DNA of 14,654 nucleotides from DAOTTX01 sp034437515 (GTDB lineage Bacteria > Chloroflexota > Anaerolineae > Aggregatilineales > Phototrophicaceae): positions 1 through 14,654 of the forward strand of contig DAOTTX010000278.1 in NCBI GenBank assembly GCA_034437515.1. Reading direction: 5' to 3'. Of this stretch, positions 7,444 to 14,654 are shown one piece after another (position 1 is the stretch's first letter; the number at the start of each line of letters is the position of its first letter). Under the pieces are notes generated by a model. The model made no database searches, was not told the DNA's origin, and worked only from the letters and a program-made list of their open reading frames with translations. A program made the position numbers and the translations under genes.

Positions 7444-9015
7444 TTAGTCGCCTGCGAGAGGGAATTGCTTTTCAGGCGCTGCGGTGCTGCGCTTGCGCCG
7501 GTGTGTCCGTGCGAATGATGGCAGCGGCATATCCTCCGCGATCAGGTTCTCCGCGATGATGCTGCTAGACAGCACACCGGGTAACCCTGCGCCGGGATGC
7601 GTCCCCGCACCGACAAAATATAGGTTACTGAAGTCCTCACTGCGGTTGTGTGGGCGGAACCACGCCGACTGCATCAAGATCGGCTGCACACTGAAGGCCG
7701 AGCCTTTGAAGCTGTTGAGCGTCCCCTGGAAGTGCGGCGGGTCAATGTAATGCTGCGCGACGATGTTCTCTTGCAGGTCGGGCAGATAGTTGTCCTCAAG
7801 GAATTGCAGAATCGCATCTCGGTAGATCGGGCCGTAATGTTCCCAATCGGTGTCGGAGTCCAGATGGGGCACCGGGGATAGCACATAAAACGCCTCATGC
7901 CCTTCTGGGGCCATTGAGGGGTCAGTCAGCGTGGGCATGTGCAGATAAAGCGAGAAATCGTCCGTGACGATCTTTTTGCTAAAGATGTCGTTCAGCAGAT
8001 GCTTGTAGCGATCACCGAGGATGATGTTATGATGCGCCAGCCGTCCATCATTGCGATAGAGCTTCTTGGTGCCGAAGTAAATCACAAACAACGACATGCT
8101 GTACTTGAGCATCTTCAGCCGCCAATCTTTCCACTTGCGGCGGGCGCTTTCCTCGATCATATTCATGTAGGTAAAGGCCACATCAGCGTTGCTGACCACC
8201 CCGTCGGCGATGTGGAATTCGCCGTCTTTCATGCGGATGCCATTAACACGGCGGCGGTCACCATCCACGAGGATTTTATCGACTTCGGCGTTCAGGTGGA
8301 TTTTGCCACCCAACTCAAGGAACAGTTTTGCCATTCCGTCAACGATTGCGCCGGTACCGCCCATCGCATAATGGATGCCCCACTCGCGCTCAAGATAGTG
8401 AATCATCGCGTAGATCGAGGGGCTGTCGAACGGGTTGCCACCGATGAGCAACGGATGAAAGCTAAAAACACGCCGTAGAAAGTCGTCTTTGACGAACTGC
8501 GAAGCGTACTTGTACACACCAAGATAGGACTGCATCTTGACCAGATCCGGCGCGACTTTAAGCATATCCGTAAAGTTGAGGAAGGGCTTATCCGCCAGTT
8601 CAACGAACCCTTTCTGGAAGATAGCTTTCGTCGTCTTCATGAACCGCTGGTAGCCCTCGACGTCCTCCGGGCTGCGCTTTTGGATTTCTGAGGCGATAAA
8701 TTCGGCATCGCCGTTGTAATTAAAGGGCACACCCTCTTTATCAAAAATACGATAGAACGGGTCACACGGCACAAACGTGATGTAATCCTCACGATTTTTG
8801 CCAGCCGCCGCGAAAATATCATCAAACATAAACGGTGCCGTGATGACGGTCGGGCCACCGTCGAACTTAAAGCCGTCGATCTCATAGGTATAACCCCGTC
8901 CGCCGAGTTTATCCCGTTTTTCAAATATCTCGACGTCGTAGCCGCGTGCCGCCAAACGGATCGCCGCACCTAAACCACCAAAACCACTGCCGATAACGAT
9001 AATCTTCTTGCTCAT
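7444..9015 (-). CDS. crtI: CrtI-family carotenoid (phytoene) desaturase
   Basis: This 523-residue flavoprotein carries the N-terminal FAD/NAD dinucleotide motif (VIGSGFGGLGAAIRLAARG, 7-25) with the following acidic residues and GGR loop (EIFEKRDKLGGRG). The CrtI-type central segment includes FSFHPLLIGGNPFDSPSIYA and MGGTGAIVDGMAKL. The C-terminal FAD-binding signature is NLYFVGAGTHPGAGLPGV. Length is normal for the family plus a short basic C-terminal extension (THRRKR). Family members introduce double bonds into phytoene or related carotenes at the membrane. The exact substrate and number of steps (CrtI, CrtN or CrtD-like) cannot be read from sequence alone. No phytoene synthase or cyclase is adjacent. 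The start at 9015 (MSKKIIVIG) fits family alignments, but its ribosome site is weak (AGAGAG about 13 nt upstream). It is divergent from the CoA-transferase gene. Confidence 0.9.
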   Translation of the reverse strand: MSKKIIVIGSGFGGLGAAIRLAARGYDVEIFEKRDKLGGRGYTYEIDGFKFDGGPTVITAPFMFDDIFAAAGKNREDYITFVPCDPFYRIFDKEGVPFNYNGDAEFIASEIQKRSPEDVEGYQRFMKTTKAIFQKGFVELADKPFLNFTDMLKVAPDLVKMQSYLGVYKYASQFVKDDFLRRVFSFHPLLIGGNPFDSPSIYAMIHYLEREWGIHYAMGGTGAIVDGMAKLFLELGGKIHLNAEVDKILVDGDRRRVNGIRMKDGEFHIADGVVSNADVAFTYMNMIEESARRKWKDWRLKMLKYSMSLFVIYFGTKKLYRNDGRLAHHNIILGDRYKHLLNDIFSKKIVTDDFSLYLHMPTLTDPSMAPEGHEAFYVLSPVPHLDSDTDWEHYGPIYRDAILQFLEDNYLPDLQENIVAQHYIDPPHFQGTLNSFKGSAFSVQPILMQSAWFRPHNRSEDFSNLYFVGAGTHPGAGLPGVLSSSIIAENLIAEDMPLPSFARTHRRKRSTAAPEKQFPLAGD

Positions 9016-9053
9016 GGGTTGTAAACGCTCTCTGTGATGGACTTTGTGAAACT

Positions 9054-9083
9054 ATTATCAATGATGGATGGCTTTTCATGCAA
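9054..9083 (-). promoter_or_regulatory. crtI: Candidate promoter for the crtI-family gene
   Basis: Reading the minus strand, TTGCAT (9083-9078), an 18-base spacer and GATAAT (9059-9054) lie about 40 bases before the start codon. The -10 box matches at five of six positions and the -35 box at only three. Confidence 0.35.
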
Positions 9084-9143
9084 CGGAATCTCATAGGCTT
9101 CTATGGAGGGTGTTAACCTTCGCTCATATCGCCGCCAGGAAGT

Positions 9144-9172
9144 TTGATTGCGTGGGTTCAGGTCGTTACAAT
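9144..9172 (+). promoter_or_regulatory. Sigma-70-type promoter for the CoA-transferase
   Basis: TTGATT (9144-9149), an exact 17-base spacer and TACAAT (9167-9172) lie upstream of AAGGAG (9197-9202). Transcription would begin near 9179, leaving a short leader of about 34 bases before the ATG at 9213. The far-upstream alternative TTG start at 9144 coincides with the -35 box, so it is rejected. Confidence 0.6.
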
Positions 9173-9196
9173 CAGCGTAAGTTTTACGGTTGATAT

Positions 9197-9202
9197 AAGG
9201 AG
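9197..9202 (+). promoter_or_regulatory. Shine-Dalgarno site that fixes the CoA-transferase start
   Basis: AAGGAG lies 10 bases before the ATG at 9213. The 23 codons upstream of this ATG are in frame but overlap the promoter and lack homology-like character. Confidence 0.75.
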
Positions 9203-9212
9203 CAAAATCAAG

Positions 9213-10358
9213 ATGACTCACCCAATGGACGGTATGCGTGTGCTCGACCTGACCCGGCTGTTGCCCGGCGGCGTCTGCACGATGATGCTCGGTGACCTCG
9301 GCGCGGACGTGGTCAAGATCGAAGACCCGGTCGCCGGAGATTATTCTCGCTGGCTTGGCCCGCAGATCAAAGGGCAAGGCGTGTTCTTCCGCATGAACAA
9401 CCGGGGTAAGCGGAGCATCATTCTCAACCTCAAGGACGAGCGCGGACAGGCCGTATTAAAAAAGCTGGTGGAAACCGCCGATGTGCTGGTCGAGGGCTTC
9501 CGTCCCGGTGTGATGGCGCGGCTCGGTTGTGATTATGATGCACTCAAAGCCGTTAACTCAAAGCTGGTCTATTGTTCGCTTTCCGGGTGGGGTGCGGATG
9601 GCCCCTACGCACAAATGGGCAATCACGACCTGAACTATGTCTCTGTTGCGGGGATGACCGGCGCGATGGAAATGTCGCAAGTCATGGGCGGGCAAATCGC
9701 GGATATTGGCGGTGCGTATATCGCCGTGTCAGGCATCCTCGCCGCGCTGCTGCGCCGGGAACGCACCGGCGAAGGCGCGTATATCGACACCGGCCTCTCT
9801 GAAGCCGCGCTGCCGTTTTCGCTCTACAATTGGGTAGAAGCACAAGCCCTCGGCCTTGATGGTGAGGTCGGCGGGTTGAGCGGTGGTCAGGCTTGTTATC
9901 GGGTGTATCAATCCAGTGACGGGCGTGCGCTGGCACTGGGCGCGTTGGAGGAAAAATTCTGGACGAACTTCTGTAACGCGGTCAAACGCCCTGACTTGAT
10001 CGAAGGCTACACCGACCCCGGACGACAGGAATATCTGATTACCGAGGTCAGCGGCATCTTCGGCATGAAAACCGCCGACGAATGGCGCGAGCATCTCGCT
10101 GATGTCGATTGTTGCTTTACCGTCGCCAACCAACCGGGTGAGATCAGCGACGACCCGCATTATCAAGCACGGGGGATGCTCGGTCACTTCGAGGACGGCA
10201 CGCCCTGGATGCGCAGCCCGGTGAGGCTCAGCGAGAGCGACCCGCAGCCGATGAACCACATCCCCGGCTACGGTGAGCACACCGAGGTCATCCTGAAGGA
10301 CGCCGGTTACAGCAAGGAAGAACTCGCCACGCTCAAAGACGAGAGCGTCATCCGTTGA
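9213..10358 (+). CDS. Class III CoA-transferase / alpha-methylacyl-CoA racemase-like (CaiB/BaiF family)
   Basis: The product is 381 residues from the ATG set by AAGGAG. The CaiB/BaiF fold is clear from GMRVLDLTRLLPGG (7-20), LGDLGADVVKIEDP (26-39), NNRGKRSIILNLKDERG (62-78) and DVLVEGFRPGVMARLG (90-105). GNHDLNYVSVAG (137-148) and ADIGGAY (163-169) place His138 and Asp164 where the racemase branch (AMACR/MCR) has its catalytic His/Asp pair, and Glu246 in ALEEKFW fits the family's third acidic residue. In transferases of this family the Asp forms the acyl anhydride with the CoA substrate. The His/Asp pattern favours a 2-methylacyl-CoA racemase, but many such proteins are transferases of unknown substrate, so the reaction is left open. 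It would act in the cytoplasm on branched acyl-CoA. It has its own promoter and is transcribed alone, ending at a hairpin. Confidence 0.88.
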   Translation: MTHPMDGMRVLDLTRLLPGGVCTMMLGDLGADVVKIEDPVAGDYSRWLGPQIKGQGVFFRMNNRGKRSIILNLKDERGQAVLKKLVETADVLVEGFRPGVMARLGCDYDALKAVNSKLVYCSLSGWGADGPYAQMGNHDLNYVSVAGMTGAMEMSQVMGGQIADIGGAYIAVSGILAALLRRERTGEGAYIDTGLSEAALPFSLYNWVEAQALGLDGEVGGLSGGQACYRVYQSSDGRALALGALEEKFWTNFCNAVKRPDLIEGYTDPGRQEYLITEVSGIFGMKTADEWREHLADVDCCFTVANQPGEISDDPHYQARGMLGHFEDGTPWMRSPVRLSESDPQPMNHIPGYGEHTEVILKDAGYSKEELATLKDESVIR

Positions 10359-10367
10359 GGCAAAGAG

Positions 10368-10393
10368 CGCCGGGACACCTTGATGTCCCGGCG
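10368..10393. terminator. Bidirectional hairpin between convergent genes
   Basis: CGCCGGGACA and TGTCCCGGCG form a perfect 10-bp GC-rich stem with a 6-base loop. It sits in the 44-base gap between the CoA-transferase stop and the end of the minus-strand secreted protein. No T-run follows on the plus strand; on the minus strand CTCTTT follows. It should serve mainly the minus-strand gene. Confidence 0.65.
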
Positions 10394-10402
10394 ATGAATA
10401 TC

Positions 10403-13400
10403 TTACGGTGTGTAGGTCGCTTCAGCTTCGATGTAGCTGGGGGCATCAGCCATACCGCCGGTGGCAAGGCCGTTCGGCCCCCACGTCTGGATGTAGATCT
10501 TATACGCGGTGCCGTCCACCAGATTCACGTCGAGTGGTAGTGTGCAGGTCGCACCGAGCGCGTTACAGCCCAGCGCAATATCCGACGACCAACCGAGCGA
10601 GAAGACCTCGCTATAATCCATCGTGGTGATGTAGACCTCGTAGTAGGTGGCGTTTGCGCCGCTCGTCCAGGTGAGCGCATCACCGCTGAAGGTCACGTTC
10701 GTCGGCAGGCCAGTATCGCCGCTGGGCAGCGAGAAATCCGGGCCGCGCACCCAGGACGGCGCAGAGAGCGCGTCAGTGCCGCCAGTGCTCAGACCGCCCG
10801 GCCCCCAGGCTTGCATCCACACCTGATACGGCCCACCGTCGGCGGGGGCGGCAAACAACGTTTCGATAGAGCAAGTGGTACCGTCGCAGGTGAAGTCCTC
10901 GTCGCGCTGGTACCACTCCACCAGATCGCCGTATTCACTCGCGCCCATGTAGACCTGTACGAACAACGTGTTAGGATCATCGGCGAAGCTCAGCGTGGGG
11001 TGCCCCTGCGCGGGATCGACCGTGATATTCGCCGGGAGCAGCGCGTTAGGCACATCGACGCTGAAAGTCGGTGCTTGCGGGTTCGGGATGACCTCGTCGC
11101 TGTTGGCATAGTAGGCCTCGACCGTCCAACTGTAATCACCGTCGAGCAATCCCCAGGACGGCAGCACATCCGCGCTGTTGACCGTGCAGGTCGTACCGTC
11201 GCAGATGCCCGTCATATTGTGTTGTACGCCGATGTCGTCGTAGGCGGGGAACCACGCATCAGCCACCCCATCACCAACGATCAGGCGATACCACTGCGCG
11301 GGTACCTGTCCGCTGTCGTCGATGCTGTTTTGCGTCCACTGGAAGATGGGCAGCACAGGTACGGTATCGAGCTGGCTTTGCTCCAGATTGGTGAGTAACG
11401 GCTGCGTGATTGCGTTGCCGGGTTCTTCGAGCCGCACCAAGTACAGGCCGCTGTCGATGTCGTTGACCAGGATCGTTTCACTGGCGAAGTACGGGTAGTT
11501 GCTCCAGGTGCCGTTGAAAGTGGTCGCGTCGTTCTGCGGGTAGGTGTCGTAATAGGCGATCTCAACGAGGTTGCCGTTCGCGATGTCTGAGGCATCCAGC
11601 ACGCGCAGACCCGCCGTGTAATTCGACTGGAACACCAGACCGTTGTGGGTATACAGGTTGTGGTCGATGTTATCCCCGGCGTGGACGTAGGTGTTCAGCA
11701 GGGTCGGGTTGTCGAGGTCGGTGAAGTCCCAGACGAAGGTCTTGGTGTTTTCCCCACCGTAAAGCTCGTCCACTTCGTCGTTGGAGATGTAGTAGCGGTG
11801 GTCTTCGGTCAGCCAGCCCTGATGAACATAGTAACTATCGTAGTTCGGCACGTCCGCTTCGAAGATCTCATAAATCAGCACCGGGTTCATCTTGTCGGTC
11901 AAATCCACGATACGGATGACGCTCTCATCGGCGTTGACCGCGATCTCTCGACCCACATAATCTTGATCCGGCCCGTTGTAGGTGACGACCTGTGCGTCAT
12001 GGGTGTAAGGGCGTGTGTCGTAGGAGAGCAGCGCGTTGAGCGTGTTGACAAACGTTGGGTTCTGCGGGTCACGAATATCAACGATGTGCATGGCCCCACC
12101 AGCGGTAAAGTTATCCCCAACCAGATAGGCATAGCCGGTGTCTTCGTTGATGGCGAGGTTATGGACTGAACCAGCCTGGGTATAAACCGTATCCGCCGTA
12201 AAGATTTGCGGCGCGGTGAGGCCGCGTAAGCGCGTCAGGTCGAAGACCTGCATCCCGTGTGACCCGGCGGCATCGGCGACGACGAAGGCATGGTCGCTGT
12301 AAACTTTGATGTCACGCCAGGCGCTGCTGCAAGTCTGTGTCGGCAGATGCCCCAGGTAAACCGGCGCGGACGGTGTCGTCACGTCGACAAAAGCCGTGCC
12401 GTTGGTCAGGCCGACCAGCGCGTATTCATGTCCGTTTTGTGAGTCCGTCCAACCCCAGACGTCATTGCCTTCGACGGCGGCAGCCATGTGCCCTTTGCCG
12501 TCACGGATGGCGTAAGTTGTCTCGCGTTCGGTCGTTGTGCCGCTACAACTCATCGGGCCGTTGCCGGACATCGCTTCCAGCGGGACATGCCCCAGCAGCG
12601 TCATATTTTGCGCGACATCACCGGTATTTTGATAAATAGTGGCACTCGCGCTGACGATTTCGCCGTCAATTGCCAGTGGTGCGTGGTCGTTGGCGTTCAG
12701 CACGACAGTGATCTCATGATCGGGCAAGTTATAGCCTTCGAGATAGTAAGCCTCGTCATACATGCGGGCGACCTTGACACCATCCACGTAGAGATGCGCG
12801 TGGCCTTCGCCCTCGATGTGGGTGTAACCGGCGTATTCCGGCGCAAAGGTGAAGTTTTCCGTCTCAAGCATGATGTTCCATCCGCCCAACGGATCGGGCG
12901 TCAGGGCAATTTCCAGGGTGGGGGCACCTTTCTTCATGCCGACCTCGACCGGAGCCATCATCGCGCCCTCACCCATGACCATCGCTAGACTATGGTCATG
13001 CGGCATAGAGTCGTCGGCAGTAGTTGTGGTGGCTTCACCGGGGACGACCAGTTCAAACGTATCAAGAATGGGGGCGTCGTTATAAGTCAGTTGTGAGGTA
13101 TTGTTGGCGACCAGCACGGCGGCGATCTCATAGGTACCAGGGTCAAGTTTGCCCAGGTGGAACCACTCACCGTACAGACGACCGGCACGCTTGCCATCTA
13201 CGAACAGATAGACCAGCCCCTCATTGTTGTTGCTGATGTCACCGCCAGCATGTGCCGGGGATGTGGTGAAGTTTTGCAGATCAATCCGGGCGTTCCAACC
13301 GGAGATGGGGTCTTGCAGAACCTCGACCTCAACGGCAGGTACCGGCCCACCGTGGTCAACCTCGATAGGCGGGAGCACAACCTCATGGGCAGCGGCGGGC

Positions 13401-13465
13401 CACACGAGCATCAGCATGACCAGCAACGTGCATGTCATGAAAGCTAATTTGAGACGATTGAGCAT
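10403..13465 (-). CDS. Secreted choice-of-anchor-B family protein with N-terminal beta domains and three Ig-like repeats
   Basis: The start is the ATG at 13465, nine bases after AAGGTG; the in-frame GTG at 13477 overlaps that site and is rejected. The 1020-residue product begins with a signal peptide (basic MLNRLK, hydrophobic core, cut after WPAAA near residue 26). Two related beta domains follow, about 42-142 and 183-278, each with an EG...YVDG.K.AR.Y-type strand. Between them is a Met/His-rich linker (MPHDHSLAMVMGEGAMM). Residues 290-680 are the choice-of-anchor-B region, a beta-propeller-like fold with LVIVD-type repeats. Its marks are SSAWRDIKVYSDHAFVVADA, GSHGMQVFDLTRLRGL, SVHNLAINEDTGYAYLVG, THDAQVVTYNGPDQDYVGRE and HNLYTHNGLVFQSNYTAGLR. 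Three Ig/FnIII-like repeats with Cys pairs (CDGTTC twice, CNALGATC) end in AWGPGGLSTGG and TWGPNGLATGG. The C-terminus has no LPxTG, PEP-CTERM or TM anchor. Substrate or ligand is unknown. Confidence 0.87.
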   Translation of the reverse strand: MLNRLKLAFMTCTLLVMLMLVWPAAAHEVVLPPIEVDHGGPVPAVEVEVLQDPISGWNARIDLQNFTTSPAHAGGDISNNNEGLVYLFVDGKRAGRLYGEWFHLGKLDPGTYEIAAVLVANNTSQLTYNDAPILDTFELVVPGEATTTTADDSMPHDHSLAMVMGEGAMMAPVEVGMKKGAPTLEIALTPDPLGGWNIMLETENFTFAPEYAGYTHIEGEGHAHLYVDGVKVARMYDEAYYLEGYNLPDHEITVVLNANDHAPLAIDGEIVSASATIYQNTGDVAQNMTLLGHVPLEAMSGNGPMSCSGTTTERETTYAIRDGKGHMAAAVEGNDVWGWTDSQNGHEYALVGLTNGTAFVDVTTPSAPVYLGHLPTQTCSSAWRDIKVYSDHAFVVADAAGSHGMQVFDLTRLRGLTAPQIFTADTVYTQAGSVHNLAINEDTGYAYLVGDNFTAGGAMHIVDIRDPQNPTFVNTLNALLSYDTRPYTHDAQVVTYNGPDQDYVGREIAVNADESVIRIVDLTDKMNPVLIYEIFEADVPNYDSYYVHQGWLTEDHRYYISNDEVDELYGGENTKTFVWDFTDLDNPTLLNTYVHAGDNIDHNLYTHNGLVFQSNYTAGLRVLDASDIANGNLVEIAYYDTYPQNDATTFNGTWSNYPYFASETILVNDIDSGLYLVRLEEPGNAITQPLLTNLEQSQLDTVPVLPIFQWTQNSIDDSGQVPAQWYRLIVGDGVADAWFPAYDDIGVQHNMTGICDGTTCTVNSADVLPSWGLLDGDYSWTVEAYYANSDEVIPNPQAPTFSVDVPNALLPANITVDPAQGHPTLSFADDPNTLFVQVYMGASEYGDLVEWYQRDEDFTCDGTTCSIETLFAAPADGGPYQVWMQAWGPGGLSTGGTDALSAPSWVRGPDFSLPSGDTGLPTNVTFSGDALTWTSGANATYYEVYITTMDYSEVFSLGWSSDIALGCNALGATCTLPLDVNLVDGTAYKIYIQTWGPNGLATGGMADAPSYIEAEATYTP

Positions 13466-13474
13466 TAGTATACG

Positions 13475-13480
13475 CACCTT
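13475..13480 (-). promoter_or_regulatory. Shine-Dalgarno site fixing the secreted-protein start
   Basis: AAGGTG on the minus strand with a 9-base spacer to the ATG at 13465. The alternative GTG at 13477 lies within this site. Confidence 0.6.
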
Positions 13481-13638
13481 AGTTGTAAAGCAGTCAATTT
13501 TATTCTACAACAGTTCACAGTCAGCACGAACAATACTTCCAATATGACAACTCTAATGCCATGATTAGCGACACTAAAGCAACGTTAAGGTGTTATTAAA
13601 TTACATAAGACGTAATTAGGAGAATAAGGTAAGCTAAA
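13478..13638. promoter_or_regulatory. AT-rich divergent intergenic region
   Basis: This stretch of about 160 bases between the secreted-protein gene and cdsA is clearly more AT-rich than the genes. It must hold promoters in both directions. On the minus strand a TAGAAT -10 candidate occurs at 13507-13502. A short inverted repeat, GTTGTA (13482-13487) and TACAAC (13506-13511), straddles the probable minus-strand promoter. No convincing -35/-10 pair was found for cdsA. Confidence 0.4.
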
Positions 13639-14520
13639 ATGTTTTCGTCATCTGAAATGATTCCTGCATCATCAGAAGAAAAACAAGCCCCCATGCTCTC
13701 TAATTTCGCCGTGCGCTATTTGACGGCGCTGGTACTCGCCCCTCTGGCGGTCGGTGTGATGTTCGTCGGTAATTGGTTCCCGTGGTTCTGGGGATTGATG
13801 CTCACACCACTTGCAATTGTCGGCGCGATGGAATTCTACTCGCTCGCACACGACCGACCCAATAAAGGCTTCGCCCGGATCGGCGTCCCGGCGGTGCTGA
13901 TCGTCATGCTTGGGTTTTACTTACAAGCGCCAGTGATCTATCTGGTGACACCACTTATTGCAATGGCGGCTTCGGCAACTTTGTCATTTTCACGCTTTGG
14001 TGACCTTCGGCGAGCATCCTATCAGGCGTTTACCACGCTGGTCGGTATTTTGTATCTCGGTTTGCCGTTAGGCTTGCTGATTGCGATCAACCATTATGAG
14101 CGCGGTTTTTTGTGGCTGGTGGTGATCTTTGCGATCACCTGGGGGACGGACACGTTCGCCTATGCCGGTGGGCGGGTCTGGGGTAGGCATCCGCTTGCAC
14201 CGCGCCTCTCGCCGAAGAAGTCGGTCGAAGGTGCATTAGTGGGTCTGTTCGGTGGCTTTTTGCCCGCGTTGGTCTTCCTCACGCGCGGCGATGCCGTGAC
14301 GACCGCCGCGCTGACCATGATCGCCTTTGGCCCTATCGTCGCTATCCTGGGTGACCTGCTCGAATCCGCCATGAAACGCTATTATCAAATCAAAGATTCT
14401 CACCTGGAACGCTTGAACCTCATCCCCGGTCATGGTGGTGTGATGGATCGCATTGACGCGCTGTTGATGGTCACAACCTTCTGTTATCTCTGGCTTCTCT
14501 TGACAGGCATCGCAATTTAA
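13639..14520 (+). CDS. cdsA: Phosphatidate cytidylyltransferase (CDP-diacylglycerol synthase)
   Basis: CdsA makes CDP-diacylglycerol from CTP and phosphatidic acid, the branch point for membrane phospholipids, and is an integral membrane enzyme. The 293-residue protein is hydrophobic with about eight helices. It carries TWGTDTFAYAGGRVWGRH (168-184), SPKKSVEGALVGL (191-203), GDLLESAMKRYYQIKD (238-253) and PGHGGVMDRID (263-273), the conserved metal and substrate-binding region of the family. Between KD and PGHGG there are nine residues (SHLERLNLI) where the usual signature has five, so the classical pattern is broken by a four-residue insertion. AAGGT lies eight bases before the ATG, with AGGAG further up; the ATG at residue 7 is a possible alternative start. 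Common partners such as uppS, frr or dxr are not beside it in the window, and it appears to start its own transcript. Confidence 0.92.
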   Translation: MFSSSEMIPASSEEKQAPMLSNFAVRYLTALVLAPLAVGVMFVGNWFPWFWGLMLTPLAIVGAMEFYSLAHDRPNKGFARIGVPAVLIVMLGFYLQAPVIYLVTPLIAMAASATLSFSRFGDLRRASYQAFTTLVGILYLGLPLGLLIAINHYERGFLWLVVIFAITWGTDTFAYAGGRVWGRHPLAPRLSPKKSVEGALVGLFGGFLPALVFLTRGDAVTTAALTMIAFGPIVAILGDLLESAMKRYYQIKDSHLERLNLIPGHGGVMDRIDALLMVTTFCYLWLLLTGIAI

Positions 14521-14527
14521 TTAAGAT
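14500..14527 (+). promoter_or_regulatory. Possible promoter for a gene beyond the right edge
   Basis: TTGACA (14500-14505, inside the end of cdsA), 16 bases, then TAAGAT (14522-14527). The -35 box is perfect and the -10 box matches four of six. It could also be chance in AT-rich DNA. Confidence 0.25.
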
Positions 14528-14563
14528 AAGATATACAATGACTCCAGTGAACAAACTCAGACA

Positions 14564-14612
14564 CTGACAGGATCATATGAAAGTGCCTGATGCCAGAAGT
14601 GTATCCTGACAG
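14564..14612. repeat. Imperfect inverted repeat after cdsA
   Basis: CTGACAGGAT (14564-14573) and ATCCTGACAG (14603-14612) can pair over ten positions with one A-A mismatch around a 29-base loop. No T-run follows, so it is a weak terminator candidate. Nothing else was seen between 14521 and the window end; only very short reading frames occur. Confidence 0.4.
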
Positions 14613-14654
14613 AGCGCAAAAGGCGTGAAAAGCAACTGCAAAGGCCATTTTCAG

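Noticed and set aside
7939..8478. Plus-strand 179-residue frame inside the crtI-family gene
   Set aside because: It is antisense to a well-supported flavoprotein, with no recognisable domain or ribosome site.
9144..9212. Upstream TTG start for the CoA-transferase adding 23 residues
   Set aside because: The TTG lies in the -35 box, and the true ATG at 9213 has AAGGAG at good spacing and begins the family alignment.
11645..12169. Plus-strand 174-residue frame inside the secreted-protein gene
   Set aside because: It is antisense to the choice-of-anchor-B region, where the minus-strand motifs are clear.
13466..13477. GTG start at 13477 for the secreted protein
   Set aside because: It overlaps the AAGGTG ribosome site that serves the ATG at 13465, and it would add four residues before a complete signal peptide.
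14529..14612. Short reading frames after cdsA
   Set aside because: They encode about ten residues or fewer with no ribosome site; nothing supports a gene.

Overview
The window looks like a chromosomal segment of a Chloroflexota bacterium, most likely a member of the Anaerolineae. This is inferred from protein style, not from a marker gene. The pointers are long Thr/Pro/Glu-rich stalks joined to SH3b domains, Asp/Glu-rich cytoplasmic tails with LFGD and PDWL-type motifs, a MutL-family actin-fold ATPase with no glutamate mutase beside it, an LPDTG-type sorting signal, a CrtI-family desaturase and a choice-of-anchor-B secreted protein. The DNA is moderately GC-rich with clear Shine-Dalgarno sites. 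No tRNA, rRNA, CRISPR array, transposase or phage gene was seen. No stretch over 300 bases lacks a gene.

Region 1 (1-7435) is a tight five-gene plus-strand operon already running at the left edge and closed by a good hairpin terminator. In order it encodes: a bitopic membrane protein with an acidic repeat tail, an extracytoplasmic domain and two SH3b domains; a small six-helix membrane protein; a MutL-like ASKHA ATPase with a charged tail; a soluble protein with lipoyl-like and KOW-like parts; and a membrane protein with an acidic tail and an LPDTG C-terminus. Gaps are 6, 3, -14 and 22 nt. A short acidic LFGD motif recurs in the first and third proteins, and an acidic Phe/Asp relative occurs in the fifth. 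Together they suggest an undescribed envelope-associated assembly built around an actin-fold ATPase. This is the main candidate for a new system.

Region 2 (7444-10358) holds a CrtI-type carotenoid desaturase on the minus strand, convergent with the operon. Diverging from it is a class III CoA-transferase or alpha-methylacyl-CoA racemase-like enzyme with its own readable promoter.

Region 3 (10368-13638) holds a perfect 10-bp hairpin between convergent genes, then a large minus-strand secreted protein: two N-terminal beta domains, a choice-of-anchor-B beta-propeller and three Ig-like repeats. An AT-rich divergent intergenic region follows. Region 4 (13639-14654) is cdsA, phosphatidate cytidylyltransferase, plus 134 bases at the right edge with only a weak promoter candidate and an imperfect inverted repeat.
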